Source of the DNA: JAFTYR01 sp964571375 | GTDB taxonomy: Bacteria > Pseudomonadota > Gammaproteobacteria > Burkholderiales > Burkholderiaceae_F | Direction: 5' to 3' | Assembly (NCBI GenBank): GCA_964571375.1 | Contig: CAZNBL010000040.1 | Coordinates: 1-12,552, forward strand | Length of the DNA: 12,552 nt | Shown here: positions 1 through 6,866 of the stretch, in pieces | Layout: every line of letters begins with the position of its first letter | Position numbering within the stretch: position 1 is the first letter of the stretch | Notes under the pieces: generated by a model | What the model was told of the DNA's origin: nothing | Databases searched by the model: none | Seen by the model: the letters and a program-made list of their open reading frames with translations, nothing else | Made by a program: the position numbers and the translations under genes

Positions 1-783
1 GGCAAGAGAGCCGGTGTGAGAAGAAGCGGCGGAAGCGCCTGCGGCAGAACGGCCGGCCTTCAGGGCCAGAATCGGCTTCTTTTTAGAGACGCGGGAAGCG
101 ACTTCGCGGAACTTCTTCGGGTTGGTGATGCCTTCCATGTAAAGGAGGATCTGTTCCACATCATCCTGGTTTTCCCAGTATTCGATTGCCTTTTCGGCGT
201 CTACGTCGGCCTGGTTGCCGATGGAGATGAACTGAGCGAAACCGAGCTGAAGATCCTTGAGGATGTTGAGAATGCCGCCGCCCAAAGCGCCGGACTGGGA
301 GACGAAACCGATATTGCCGCGTCTCGGCAGTGTTTCGGCAAAGCAGGCGTCAAGGCTTACAGCCGGATCGGTGTTTACGACACCGAGGCAGTTCGGACCG
401 ACGCAACGCATGCCGTACTCAGTCAGTTTGGCCTTGAGTGCATTTTCGAGTTCGGCACCGGCTTCGCCCGATTCCTTGAAACCGGCGGTAATGATGACAA
501 CACCCTTCACACCCTTTTCATGGCACTGATCGATGATGTCGAGCACGAAACGGGAGTTGACGACGATGAGCGCCATGTCGAGATTGCCTTCGATCTCAAG
601 AACGGATTTCTTGCAAAGGATGCCTTCGACCATTTCGCCCTTGGGATTGACGAGGTGAAGTTCGCCTTTGTAGCCGTATTCAAGCAGGCGCTTGACGATA
701 TCGGAACCGATGGTATGCGGTTTGGAGGAGGCTCCGATGACGGCGACGGAGGCCGGCTTCATGATGCAGTCAAGTGAATTCAT
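1..783 (-). CDS. NDP-forming acyl-CoA synthetase (ADP-forming acetate-CoA ligase family), N-terminal part
   Basis: Partial gene reading leftward out of the window; 261 codons are visible from the ATG at 783. Family members interconvert acyl-CoA and acyl phosphate/NTP through a phosphohistidine in the cytosol. Seen: an N-terminal Rossmann CoA-binding domain starting SVAVIGASSKPHTIG (about residues 12-26), then GPNCLGVVN (129-137), the succinyl-CoA-ligase-like SQSGALGG (162-169), and KAGRSAAGASAASSHTG (242-258), whose His256 matches the phosphorylated histidine. The ATP-grasp part is not visible, so a stand-alone alpha subunit, an alpha-beta fusion or a GNAT-fused acetyltransferase (Pat type) cannot be told apart. 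The start is uncertain: in-frame ATGs lie at 783 and 762 and a GTG at 819, none with a well-spaced SD. A strong AAAGGAG (837-843, minus) lies too far upstream of all of them. Family assignment is firm; substrate is not. Confidence 0.9.
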   Translation of the reverse strand, partial: MNSLDCIMKPASVAVIGASSKPHTIGSDIVKRLLEYGYKGELHLVNPKGEMVEGILCKKSVLEIEGNLDMALIVVNSRFVLDIIDQCHEKGVKGVVIITAGFKESGEAGAELENALKAKLTEYGMRCVGPNCLGVVNTDPAVSLDACFAETLPRRGNIGFVSQSGALGGGILNILKDLQLGFAQFISIGNQADVDAEKAIEYWENQDDVEQILLYMEGITNPKKFREVASRVSKKKPILALKAGRSAAGASAASSHTGSLA

Positions 784-1047
784 AGCTTTAAAAAGCGCTC
801 GCTTCCGCTTCCGGTACACGGGGAAGGCGCGCAGTCTCCTTTCGTATCCAAAAAACAATTCGCTTTGAGCGTTATCCACGGAAAAACTCCGTTCGTCGTT
901 TTATTTACTGCTATCGGCGCATAAACCTTCTTAACAGAAGGCGGATAACCGTTCAAAGCAACTCGATAAGTTTAGTGGAAAACGGCTGTGAAGTAACGGT
1001 ATAGATCGCTGAAGATGAGCACAAAACCCGCAGTTTTTACGCCTTGA
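784..1047. other. Intergenic region upstream of the acyl-CoA synthetase gene
   Basis: No gene seen. It should hold the minus-strand promoter and leader of the acyl-CoA synthetase gene, since the upstream neighbour ends in its own terminator at 1048-1078. Visible items are an AAAGGAG SD-like motif on the minus strand (837-843) and small hairpins such as CTTCT-TAAC-AGAAG near 928-941. No promoter close to consensus could be fixed. Confidence 0.4.
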
Positions 1048-1078
1048 AAAGAAAAAAGGCAGTGCAAAGCGCACTGCC
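1048..1078 (-). terminator. Rho-independent terminator of the M20 amidohydrolase gene
   Basis: A perfect 8-bp stem GGCAGTGC/GCACTGCC (1058-1065 with 1071-1078) is followed, reading on the minus strand, by a run of six T (complement of 1052-1057) and then CTTTT. It lies about 25 bases past the stop of the minus-strand amidohydrolase and separates it from the acyl-CoA synthetase gene. Confidence 0.88.
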
Positions 1079-1103
1079 TCGGAATAAAACGCGTTTTTAC
1101 GGA

Positions 1104-2279
1104 TTAACCGGCGTATTTATTCAGATAGTTGAGAGCGGTCTGAACATAGAGTTCGGCGCCCTTGATAAGGACGGATTCGTCGACGTTGTAGTGCGGGTTG
1201 TGCTGAGCCCAGCAGGAGTCGCAGGCCTCGTTGCCGACACCGAGCAGGGCGATGGCACCCGGAATACGGTTTAAGTATTCGCACATGTCTTCGCCGCCCA
1301 TGGTGGTGCCGTAATCGGACTTCCAGTTTTCGCCGAGCACGGAAGCACCGGCTTCTTCGGCCAATGCGGCGATTTCAGCGTTGTTGACGGTCGGAGCAAT
1401 GAGATAGGTGTACTCGACCTTGGCTTCGGCGCGGTACATGCGGGCGGTATCTTCGGCAATACGGCGGATACGTTCTTCAAAGGAATTGCGAACTTCCGCG
1501 TTGAAGGAGCGGGTGGTGCCGGTGATGCGGCCCTTATCGGAAATTACGTTCCAGCGGGTGCCGGCTTCAACGGTGCCGCAGGTGACGACAGCGGTTTCGT
1601 TCGGAGCAATTTCGCGGCTGACGATGGTCTGCAGATTGTTGACGATTGCGCAGGTAACAACGGCTGCGTCGACAGCGAGATGCGGAATGGCGCCGTGGCC
1701 GCCCTTACCCTGAACATCGATCGAGAAGATGTCGCAGCTTGCCATGCGGGGACCGGCGGGTACGGAAACCTGACCGGCGGGAATTTCGCTCCAGACGTGG
1801 ATGCCGAAGCAGGCATCGACGCCGTCCAGGAGGCCGGCTTTGATCATATCGCGGGCACCTACGGCATTTTCTTCAGAGGGCTGGAAGCAAAGGAGCACGC
1901 GGCCTGCGATCTCATCTTTGATATCTTTAAGAATCTGAGCGGCGGTGAGAAGTGTGGCGATATGGCAGTCGTGGCCGCAGGCATGCATAACGCCTTCGTT
2001 GACGCTCTTATAAGGAACATCGGTTTCTTCCTGAACGGGCAGAGCGTCCATGTCGGCCCGCAGCATGAAGGTCTTGCCGGGCTTGCCGCCTTCGACCATT
2101 ACAGTAAGGCCGTAACCGGTGCCGCAGGACTTGACTTCATAGCCCATCTTTTCAAGTTCTTCGCGCACGCGCTTGCTGGTTTCGACTTCGTGCAGGCTCA
2201 CTTCCGGGTACTTGTGGAAGTGACGGCGCATTTCGATGATGTAATCGCTGTATTTGGCGGCGATTTCTTTGAGGTTCAT
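1104..2279 (-). CDS. M20 family metallo-amidohydrolase (HipO/AbgB-like)
   Basis: A 391-residue cytosolic metallohydrolase of the M20D type, which cleaves N-acyl or N-benzoyl amino acids, N-acetyl-diaminopimelate or similar amides; the substrate cannot be read from sequence. Metal-site motifs are in order: RADMDALPVQE (74-84), HACGHDCH (99-106, with Cys101 and His103), QPSEE (133-137, catalytic Glu136/137), GIHVW (159-163) and a C-terminal HNPHYNVDE (360-368). GKGGHGAIPH (191-200) is the conserved start of the dimerisation domain. Length is normal for the family and no signal peptide is seen. The ATG at 2279 has a GGAGAG SD 5-6 bases upstream. It is a single-gene unit, terminated at 1048-1078 and divergent from azlC. 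Hippurate hydrolase, N-acyl-amino-acid deacylase and peptidoglycan or dipeptide salvage are all possible. Confidence 0.93.
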   Translation of the reverse strand: MNLKEIAAKYSDYIIEMRRHFHKYPEVSLHEVETSKRVREELEKMGYEVKSCGTGYGLTVMVEGGKPGKTFMLRADMDALPVQEETDVPYKSVNEGVMHACGHDCHIATLLTAAQILKDIKDEIAGRVLLCFQPSEENAVGARDMIKAGLLDGVDACFGIHVWSEIPAGQVSVPAGPRMASCDIFSIDVQGKGGHGAIPHLAVDAAVVTCAIVNNLQTIVSREIAPNETAVVTCGTVEAGTRWNVISDKGRITGTTRSFNAEVRNSFEERIRRIAEDTARMYRAEAKVEYTYLIAPTVNNAEIAALAEEAGASVLGENWKSDYGTTMGGEDMCEYLNRIPGAIALLGVGNEACDSCWAQHNPHYNVDESVLIKGAELYVQTALNYLNKYAG

Positions 2280-2324
2280 TTTTTCTCTCCGAATTTTTAG
2301 ATTTCTTTTATCCGATAGGAAGAG

Positions 2325-2355
2325 ATTCTAGCCATTTCCGCACCCGGGAATGCAA
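2325..2355 (-). promoter_or_regulatory. Possible sigma70-type promoter of the M20 amidohydrolase gene
   Basis: On the minus strand TTGCAT (complement of 2350-2355) is followed after 19 bases by TAGAAT (complement of 2325-2330). The -10 is 5 of 6, but the spacer is long. Transcription would start about 40 bases before the ATG. It lies in the short divergent gap shared with azlC. Confidence 0.35.
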
Positions 2356-2397
2356 TTTGTTTTAACATTTCACGCTTCCCGCAATTCAATACGTGTT

Positions 2398-3114
2398 ATG
2401 CAGCAGAAATCGTTTCACAAAGAAGAGGTCTTCTGGGCGCTCAAAGCCTCCGTTCCGGTCTGTACCGGTTATATTCCGCTCGGCATGGTCTACGGCTTCC
2501 TGTTCGTTCAGGCGGGCGCCGACTGGTGGCTTGCTCCGATCGCGTCTCTCATTATTTACGGCGGTGCGTCTCAGTACATGATGGTGCCGATGCTTGCGGC
2601 CGGTATGTCGGTCTCCGCAATTGCTTTTGCCACAATGGTGATCAATCTGCGCCACATCTTCTACGGTCTGCCTCTGCTGCATAAGTTTCCGGCTACCGCC
2701 TGGAAGCGCTGGCTCTGTGTCTTCTGGCTTACCGACGAAACCTTCTCTCAGGTTTCCATCCTTCCGAAGGGTGTCGAAGAAAACAAGGTGTTCTGCCTAG
2801 CATTCTTCAATTACATGTGGTGGGTTGTCGGCAGCGCAATCGGTGCGCTGATCGGTGCTCAGACCAAGATCGAACTCTCCGGTCTCGACTTTGTGCTCAC
2901 AAGTCTCTTTGCCATGCTGATGTGCGAGCAGTGGAGGGGACGCAAAACCGCCTGGCCTCTGGTTGCCGCGCTCGTCAGCTACGCCGCCGCCCGATTCCTG
3001 ATTCCCGAGCATGCGCTTGCCGTCTCCATTGCCGGCTGTGTGTTCGCAGGTATCCTTTGGGGCGCTACCCGTAAACCCGATGAACTCAAAGAAGTTGCCG
3101 TGGAGAAGAAATAA
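2398..3114 (+). CDS. azlC: AzlC family branched-chain amino-acid exporter, large subunit
   Basis: An integral inner-membrane protein that, with AzlD, exports branched-chain amino acids or analogues such as azaleucine. Using the ATG at 2398 gives 238 residues, the usual AzlC length. The N-terminus MQQKSFHKEEVFWALKASVP runs straight into the family motif VCTGYIPLGMVYGFL (21-35). Further typical segments are IIYGGASQYM and NLRHIFYGLPL, plus several hydrophobic helices up to the basic C-terminus. An in-frame ATG at 2350 would add 16 non-conserved residues; neither start has a clear SD, so the choice rests on family alignment. The stop overlaps the azlD start by one base (TAATG), which implies translational coupling. 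The gene is divergent from the amidohydrolase. Confidence 0.9.
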   Translation: MQQKSFHKEEVFWALKASVPVCTGYIPLGMVYGFLFVQAGADWWLAPIASLIIYGGASQYMMVPMLAAGMSVSAIAFATMVINLRHIFYGLPLLHKFPATAWKRWLCVFWLTDETFSQVSILPKGVEENKVFCLAFFNYMWWVVGSAIGALIGAQTKIELSGLDFVLTSLFAMLMCEQWRGRKTAWPLVAALVSYAAARFLIPEHALAVSIAGCVFAGILWGATRKPDELKEVAVEKK

Positions 3115-3440
3115 TGCAGGATTACAGCTATCTCTTTTTAGTATTCATCGCAATGGGCATCGTTTCCTTTGCCGAAAGAGCGCTTCCCTTCATTGCAAGC
3201 GGCTGGTTGAAAAAGCAACGTATCGTGGCGCATATCGGAGACTTTCTTCCGCTTGCGATCATGGTGCTCCTGGTTGTCCATTCAAGTACCGGTGCCGCGC
3301 TTTCCCACGAAGGCGGGCCCTGGATCGAGATCGGTGCCGTTGCACTGACCTGCGCTCTGCAGTGGTTTCTTAAAAACTCGCTGCTCTCAATCTTTGCGGG
3401 CACAGCGTTCTATGTGGTGCTGATCAACGGTTTGATTTAA
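3114..3440 (+). CDS. azlD: AzlD family branched-chain amino-acid exporter, small subunit
   Basis: A 108-residue, highly hydrophobic protein of AzlD size with about four membrane helices. The family-typical opening has an early helix followed by SFAERALPFIASGWLKKQ (18-35), then ALQWFLKNSLLSIFAGTAFYV near the C-terminus. AzlD is the obligate partner of AzlC in branched-chain amino-acid efflux at the inner membrane. The ATG shares a base with the azlC stop, so it is almost certainly translated by reinitiation. The unit ends at the bidirectional terminator at 3451-3479. Assignment is secure from position, size and hydrophobicity together. Confidence 0.88.
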   Translation: MQDYSYLFLVFIAMGIVSFAERALPFIASGWLKKQRIVAHIGDFLPLAIMVLLVVHSSTGAALSHEGGPWIEIGAVALTCALQWFLKNSLLSIFAGTAFYVVLINGLI

Positions 3441-3450
3441 GGGATACAAA

Positions 3451-3485
3451 AAAGCCGGTTTCATGAAGAAACCGGCTTTTTTTTT
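3451..3485. terminator. Bidirectional terminator between azlD and the DASS symporter gene
   Basis: A perfect 12-bp stem AAAGCCGGTTTC (3451-3462) and GAAACCGGCTTT (3468-3479) encloses the loop ATGAA. T residues continue to 3485 on the plus strand and there is an A-run (T on the minus strand) before it. It serves the two convergent transcripts: azlCD ending at 3440 and the symporter gene ending at 3498. Confidence 0.92.
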
Positions 3486-3497
3486 TGCCTTACGTCG

Positions 3498-5018
3498 TTA
3501 CGGGGCAGGAACCCAGGAGGCGTTCATAAAGAACGTGACGAGCGTAATGATGGCAATTGCCGCTACGTTCATGACGAGACCGGATTTGACCATATCCATG
3601 ATGGTGAGCCGTCCCGTACCGAACACGATGGCGTTCGGCGGAGTGCCGACCGGCATCATGAAGGCGGCCGATGCGGCAAGCGCTGTAGTGAGCAGGAGCG
3701 TTTCGCTCGGAACGCCGAGTACCGGAGCCACGCTCGCCAAAAGCGGCATCATCGTGGCGGCAAGCGCGGTATTGGACGTGAAGTTCGTCACGAAGGTCAC
3801 GAGCGTACAGATACCGAAGACGACGAGAAGCTGAGGGGCGCCGGCAAAGTAGGCGGCCTGTGCGCCGATCAATCCGCCGGAACCCGTGCTTTGCAGCGCT
3901 GCAGCCATAGAAAGACCGCCGCCGAAGAGAAGCAGAACGTCCCAGGAGATCGAATCGCAGTCATTCCAGCTCAAGGCGCGTACGCCGTGCTTGGGGTCGA
4001 CCGGAATACAGAAGAGCAGGATGCCGCAGAACATGGCGACCACGGCGTCGCTCATCGGCTTGAAGGGCTGACCGCCCATGATCGTGATGTCGCGGATCAC
4101 AGAGCCGAAGGACCAGAGGACGACGGCAAGCAGGAATACGAGACCCACGGCCTTTTCGCCGTTATTGAGCGGACCCATTTCCTTGAGTTCCTTCTTCACC
4201 CATTCGGCGCCGCCCTTGACTTCGCCGATGGTCTTGCGGAAGAGGATCTTGGTGAGGATGAACCAGCAGGCAGGAAGCAGCAGAACTACGACCGGAATAC
4301 CGACCTTCATCCATTGCAACAGGCTCACCTGTTCGCCGTAAGTCTGTTCGACAAAGCGGACATAAATACCGTTCGGGGGAGAACCGATGATGGTGCCCAT
4401 ACCGCCGATCGAAGCACCGTAAGCAATGGCAAGCAGAATACAGATACCGAAGTTGCGTTCGGCCGTTGTCACTTCACCGCCGTTGGTGTCGCGAACGAGC
4501 TGCAGAACAGCCATCGCGATCGGAAGCATCATAGCGGCGGTTGCCGTATTGGAAACCCACATCGAGATGAAGGCAGTGGCGACCATGAGGCCGGCGACGA
4601 TGGAATTGGCCTTGGTGCCGAACACTCTCAAAGTCGTCAGTGCAATTCTTCGGTCAAGCCCCCAGCGGTGGACGCCCGCGGCCAGAATAAAGCCGCCTAA
4701 GAACAGGAAGATGGTGCTCGAAGCATAGGGCGCCATTGTTTCCGAGGGATTGGCGATGCCGAGCATCGGGAAAAGAACGATCGGCAATAAAGCGGTTACT
4801 GCGATCGGGACGGCTTCCGTAAACCACCAGAGCGCCATCAGCAGGACGACCGAAATACAGGCGCGGCCGGCATGAGAGAAGGCCTGCATGTTGCCTGCGG
4901 GGTCTATGTAGGAAGAAGGCAGTAAGAAATAAACAAGGATCGCGAGAAGCGGGGCGCCGACAAGAACGCAACGCTTGACGGGAGGAGAGAAGGTGCCGAT
5001 ATCAATCTGAGAGTCCAT
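3498..5018 (-). CDS. DASS/SLC13 family sodium-anion symporter
   Basis: A 506-residue inner-membrane carrier of the divalent anion:Na+ symporter family (relatives include VcINDY), which takes up C4-dicarboxylates, citrate or sulfate. Hallmarks are the two SNT substrate/sodium-site motifs, SNTATAAMMLP (156-166) and SNTALAATMMP (415-425), each followed by a GxPPN signature: GSPPNGI (212-218) and GTPPNAI (458-464). This reflects the family's internal repeat. WWFTEAVPIAVTALLP (64-79) is another classic segment. The ATG at 5018 is chosen because AGAGGA (complement of 5028-5033) sits 9 bases upstream; an in-frame ATG at 5081 would add 21 polar residues with no SD. It is a single-gene unit ending at the shared terminator. 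Dicarboxylate uptake is the likeliest role, but substrate is inferred. Confidence 0.92.
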   Translation of the reverse strand: MDSQIDIGTFSPPVKRCVLVGAPLLAILVYFLLPSSYIDPAGNMQAFSHAGRACISVVLLMALWWFTEAVPIAVTALLPIVLFPMLGIANPSETMAPYASSTIFLFLGGFILAAGVHRWGLDRRIALTTLRVFGTKANSIVAGLMVATAFISMWVSNTATAAMMLPIAMAVLQLVRDTNGGEVTTAERNFGICILLAIAYGASIGGMGTIIGSPPNGIYVRFVEQTYGEQVSLLQWMKVGIPVVVLLLPACWFILTKILFRKTIGEVKGGAEWVKKELKEMGPLNNGEKAVGLVFLLAVVLWSFGSVIRDITIMGGQPFKPMSDAVVAMFCGILLFCIPVDPKHGVRALSWNDCDSISWDVLLLFGGGLSMAAALQSTGSGGLIGAQAAYFAGAPQLLVVFGICTLVTFVTNFTSNTALAATMMPLLASVAPVLGVPSETLLLTTALAASAAFMMPVGTPPNAIVFGTGRLTIMDMVKSGLVMNVAAIAIITLVTFFMNASWVPAP

Positions 5019-5081
5019 TTCAGAGTTCCTCTTTCTTTTTGATATGTACTGAGTGTATCTCCAAGAATTCGATTCAGACAA

Positions 5082-5405
5082 TTTTTCTTATACAGAAAAA
5101 CAACAAAGACTCTCTGTGACGGATAATTTCCGCATTACGGTAGCGGTTGCCGCAATGATGGATTTTAAATGAAATTCACACGTTCTCCGAACTGAGTTTT
5201 CACGATTCGGAATGCCCGGCTGTTGTCTCGGAGTCGAACGACAGGATGAATTAAATGCCGGGTTCTGCTATTCTTCCGCCGCAACAACGCCGCGTGCAGT
5301 ATAAGAAATTCGTTTTTTATCGTTGCCGTCGGCGTCTTTTTTCGTTTTATCGATGTCCGAGCGAGTATGATTCGCGCGTACATTATTCCGGTTGCTTATA
5401 TCACT
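5082..5405. other. Divergent intergenic region between the symporter gene and the thioesterase-luxS operon
   Basis: No gene seen. It must carry promoters for both directions. A minus-strand TATAAG (near 5083-5090) and a plus-strand TATGAT (5366-5371) are possible -10 elements without good -35 partners. The central part (5186-5262) folds into three adjacent helices and is listed separately. A short minus-strand reading frame at 5165-5383 has no SD, low complexity at its start and no recognisable product, so it is not called. Confidence 0.4.
5186..5262. other. Structured segment upstream of the thioesterase-luxS operon
   Basis: Three adjacent pairings can be read directly. First, TCCGAA/TTCGGA (5186-5191 with 5206-5211). 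Second, CCCGGC/GCCGGG (5215-5220 with 5257-5262). Third, nested immediately inside on the 5' side, TGTTGT-c-TCG with CGA-ACGACA (5221-5230 with 5235-5243) closing the tetraloop GAGT. The third helix has one G-U and one bulged base. The layout suggests a folded leader or small RNA 144 bases before the first operon start. It does not match any riboswitch I recognise, and the transcribed strand is unproven. Confidence 0.35.
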
Positions 5406-5822
5406 ATGGGTTACAACACTAAGAGTCTGTCTGCCGACTACGAGCACTCCATGCTCGGCCATCTCGGCATGAAGCTGATCGAAACCGACAGCGACGAAGT
5501 CGTCAAGGCTTCCATGCCGGTCAACGAACTCACATGCCAGCCTTTCGGCGTTCTCTGCGGCGGTGCTTCCATCGCACTTGCAGAAGTACTCGCCGGTTAC
5601 GGCTCCTGGAGACTGATCGCCGAGGACGAACTGCCGGTCGGAGCCCAGGTAAGCGCCAATCACGTCAGTTCTGTCAGGGCCCCGTCTGTTGTCATTGCAG
5701 AAGCAACGATCCTGCACCGCGGCAAGCGCACCCACCTTTGGAACGTCGACGTAAAGACCGAGGACGGCAAGCTTGTATCCACCGCCCGTGTACTGAACTC
5801 TATTATTAAAGTGAAAGCTTAA
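5406..5822 (+). CDS. PaaI-family hotdog-fold acyl-CoA thioesterase
   Basis: A 138-residue cytosolic single-hotdog protein of the PaaI/YdiI type, which hydrolyses (often aromatic) acyl-CoA thioesters. The active-site helix reads QPFGVLCGGASIALAE (45-60), closely matching the family QPFGxLHGGASxxLAE, with the catalytic Glu60 kept. Cys51 stands where the family usually has the His of HGG. The later strand pair QVSANHVSSV and a conserved C-terminal hotdog strand are present. The ATG at 5406 gives the standard length; an upstream in-frame ATG at 5367 adds 13 unconserved residues. No good SD precedes either start. It is 19 bases ahead of the phosphoribosyltransferase gene and co-oriented, so it is probably the first gene of the luxS operon. 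Its substrate and link to that operon are unknown. Confidence 0.87.
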   Translation: MGYNTKSLSADYEHSMLGHLGMKLIETDSDEVVKASMPVNELTCQPFGVLCGGASIALAEVLAGYGSWRLIAEDELPVGAQVSANHVSSVRAPSVVIAEATILHRGKRTHLWNVDVKTEDGKLVSTARVLNSIIKVKA

Positions 5823-5841
5823 TTTTCATTTCTGAAAGAAA

Positions 5842-6393
5842 ATGATCTATCCCCTTGAAATTGCTGGTTTAAAGAGAGATCTTCCGATCTGCCGTGTCAA
5901 TGACAATCTTCAGATTGCCGCTTTCGTTATCTTCGGTGACGCAGAACTTACAGTTGCCTGTGCACGCGACCTTCTGAAGGTTGCTCCCGCCTACGACTAC
6001 ATGATCACTGCCGAAGCCAAGGGCATTCCGCTGATTCATGAAATGGCCCGTCAGAGCGGCGCTGAAAAGTATTTCGTCGCCCGCAAGAAGCCGAAGCTCT
6101 ATATGCAGAGCGTTTTCGGCGTTTCTGTCCGTTCCATCACTACCGAAGGCGAACAGAAGCTTTATCTTGACGGCGCCGATGCCGCCCTCATGAGAGGCAA
6201 GCGTATCCTCATCGTCGACGACGTGATCTCCACCGGCAATTCTCTCGAAGCGCTCGAAGCTCTTGTGACCAAGGCCGGCGGCGAAATCTGCGGCCGTCTC
6301 TGCATCCTTGCCGAAGGCGACGCTATCGGCCGTGAAGACATCACTTATCTTGCTCCGCTTCCGCTCTTTAACGGCGAAGGCAAACAGCTCTAA
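5842..6393 (+). CDS. Adenine-phosphoribosyltransferase-like purine salvage enzyme
   Basis: A 183-residue type I phosphoribosyltransferase. The PRPP-binding signature ILIVDDVISTGNS lies at 122-134, preceded by the basic-aromatic segment ARKKPKLYM (80-88), a flexible-loop region (90-108) and TAEAKGIPLIHEMAR (56-70), which is adenine-type in character. Such enzymes convert adenine plus PRPP to AMP in the cytosol. The neighbours support this: mtnN, two genes downstream, releases adenine, so the enzyme can recover it. It is 19 bases after the thioesterase stop, and its own stop overlaps the SD of luxS. The SD (GAAAGAAA) is weak. The sequence resembles the longer, divergent Apt-like group more than classical Apt, so xanthine or another purine base remains possible. 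Confidence 0.85.
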   Translation: MIYPLEIAGLKRDLPICRVNDNLQIAAFVIFGDAELTVACARDLLKVAPAYDYMITAEAKGIPLIHEMARQSGAEKYFVARKKPKLYMQSVFGVSVRSITTEGEQKLYLDGADAALMRGKRILIVDDVISTGNSLEALEALVTKAGGEICGRLCILAEGDAIGREDITYLAPLPLFNGEGKQL

Positions 6394-6402
6394 GGAGATA
6401 AC

Positions 6403-6861
6403 GTGGAAAGAATCGAAAGTTTCCGCATCAACCACGACGTGCTTGAGCCCGGTATTTACGTCTCGCGCGTTGACGGTGATATCACCACTTATGACTTAAG
6501 AACCCGCAAGCCCAATGCCGGCGACTACATGGACAATGTTTCCATGCATTCCGTCGAACATATGCTTGCCACACTGCTGCGCAACTCCCCGATGTCCGAA
6601 AAGGTCATCTACTTCGGACCGATGGGCTGCCAGACCGGTTTCTACCTCCTGGTGCGCAACGCCGACAACAACGAAGTGCTCGATGAAGTCAAGAAGGCAC
6701 TTCGCGCAACGATCGCTCACGAAGGCGCTGTTTTCGGTCAGTCTGCAGTGGAATGCGGCAACTACCTGTGCCTCGATATCGAAGCTGCGAAGAAGGAATG
6801 CGCCCGCTACCTCGCCGCACTCGAAGCCGTTCCGAACCCTGATTTCAAGTACAAGGAGTAA
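6403..6861 (+). CDS. luxS: S-ribosylhomocysteine lyase LuxS (AI-2 synthesis)
   Basis: A 152-residue cytosolic metalloenzyme converting S-ribosylhomocysteine to homocysteine and 4,5-dihydroxy-2,3-pentanedione, the AI-2 precursor. The full active site is visible: HSVEH (49-53) supplies two metal ligands and Glu52; GPMGCQTGFY (72-81) holds catalytic Cys76; ECGNY (117-121) supplies metal ligand Cys118; DLR (31-33) holds a conserved substrate-side Arg. The MERIESF opening and YFGPMGC look more like Firmicutes-type LuxS than the E. coli SPMGC form. The start is a GTG at 6403, fixed by AAGGAG (6392-6397) five bases before it; that SD overlaps the stop of the preceding gene, suggesting coupling. The enzyme is fed by MtnN, encoded five bases downstream. 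Confidence 0.96.
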   Translation: MERIESFRINHDVLEPGIYVSRVDGDITTYDLRTRKPNAGDYMDNVSMHSVEHMLATLLRNSPMSEKVIYFGPMGCQTGFYLLVRNADNNEVLDEVKKALRATIAHEGAVFGQSAVECGNYLCLDIEAAKKECARYLAALEAVPNPDFKYKE

Positions 6862-6866
6862 TCGGC

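Noticed and set aside
16..777. Long plus-strand open frame opposite the acyl-CoA synthetase gene
   Set aside because: It lies antisense to a clearly conserved gene, has no recognisable domains, and its length follows from the codon bias of the true strand.
873..882. TATCCACGGA, close to a DnaA box, also present at 10981-10990
   Set aside because: Only two isolated imperfect matches about 10 kb apart in unrelated contexts; no cluster, AT-rich unwinding element or dnaA neighbour.
1680..2300. Plus-strand open frame opposite the M20 amidohydrolase
   Set aside because: Antisense shadow; the minus-strand frame has a full set of metal-site motifs and an SD.
3891..4700. Plus-strand open frame of about 270 codons inside the DASS symporter gene
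   Set aside because: Its product is rich in charged residues and His, with no family signature, opposite a well-conserved transporter.
5201..5262. tRNA-like GAGTCGAACGAC string suggesting a degenerate tRNA
   Set aside because: The T-arm-like bases are not flanked by pairing stems, and no acceptor or anticodon arm can be drawn.
5165..5383. Small minus-strand open frame in the symporter/thioesterase gap
   Set aside because: No SD, no recognisable product, and it overlaps the structured segment and probable promoters.
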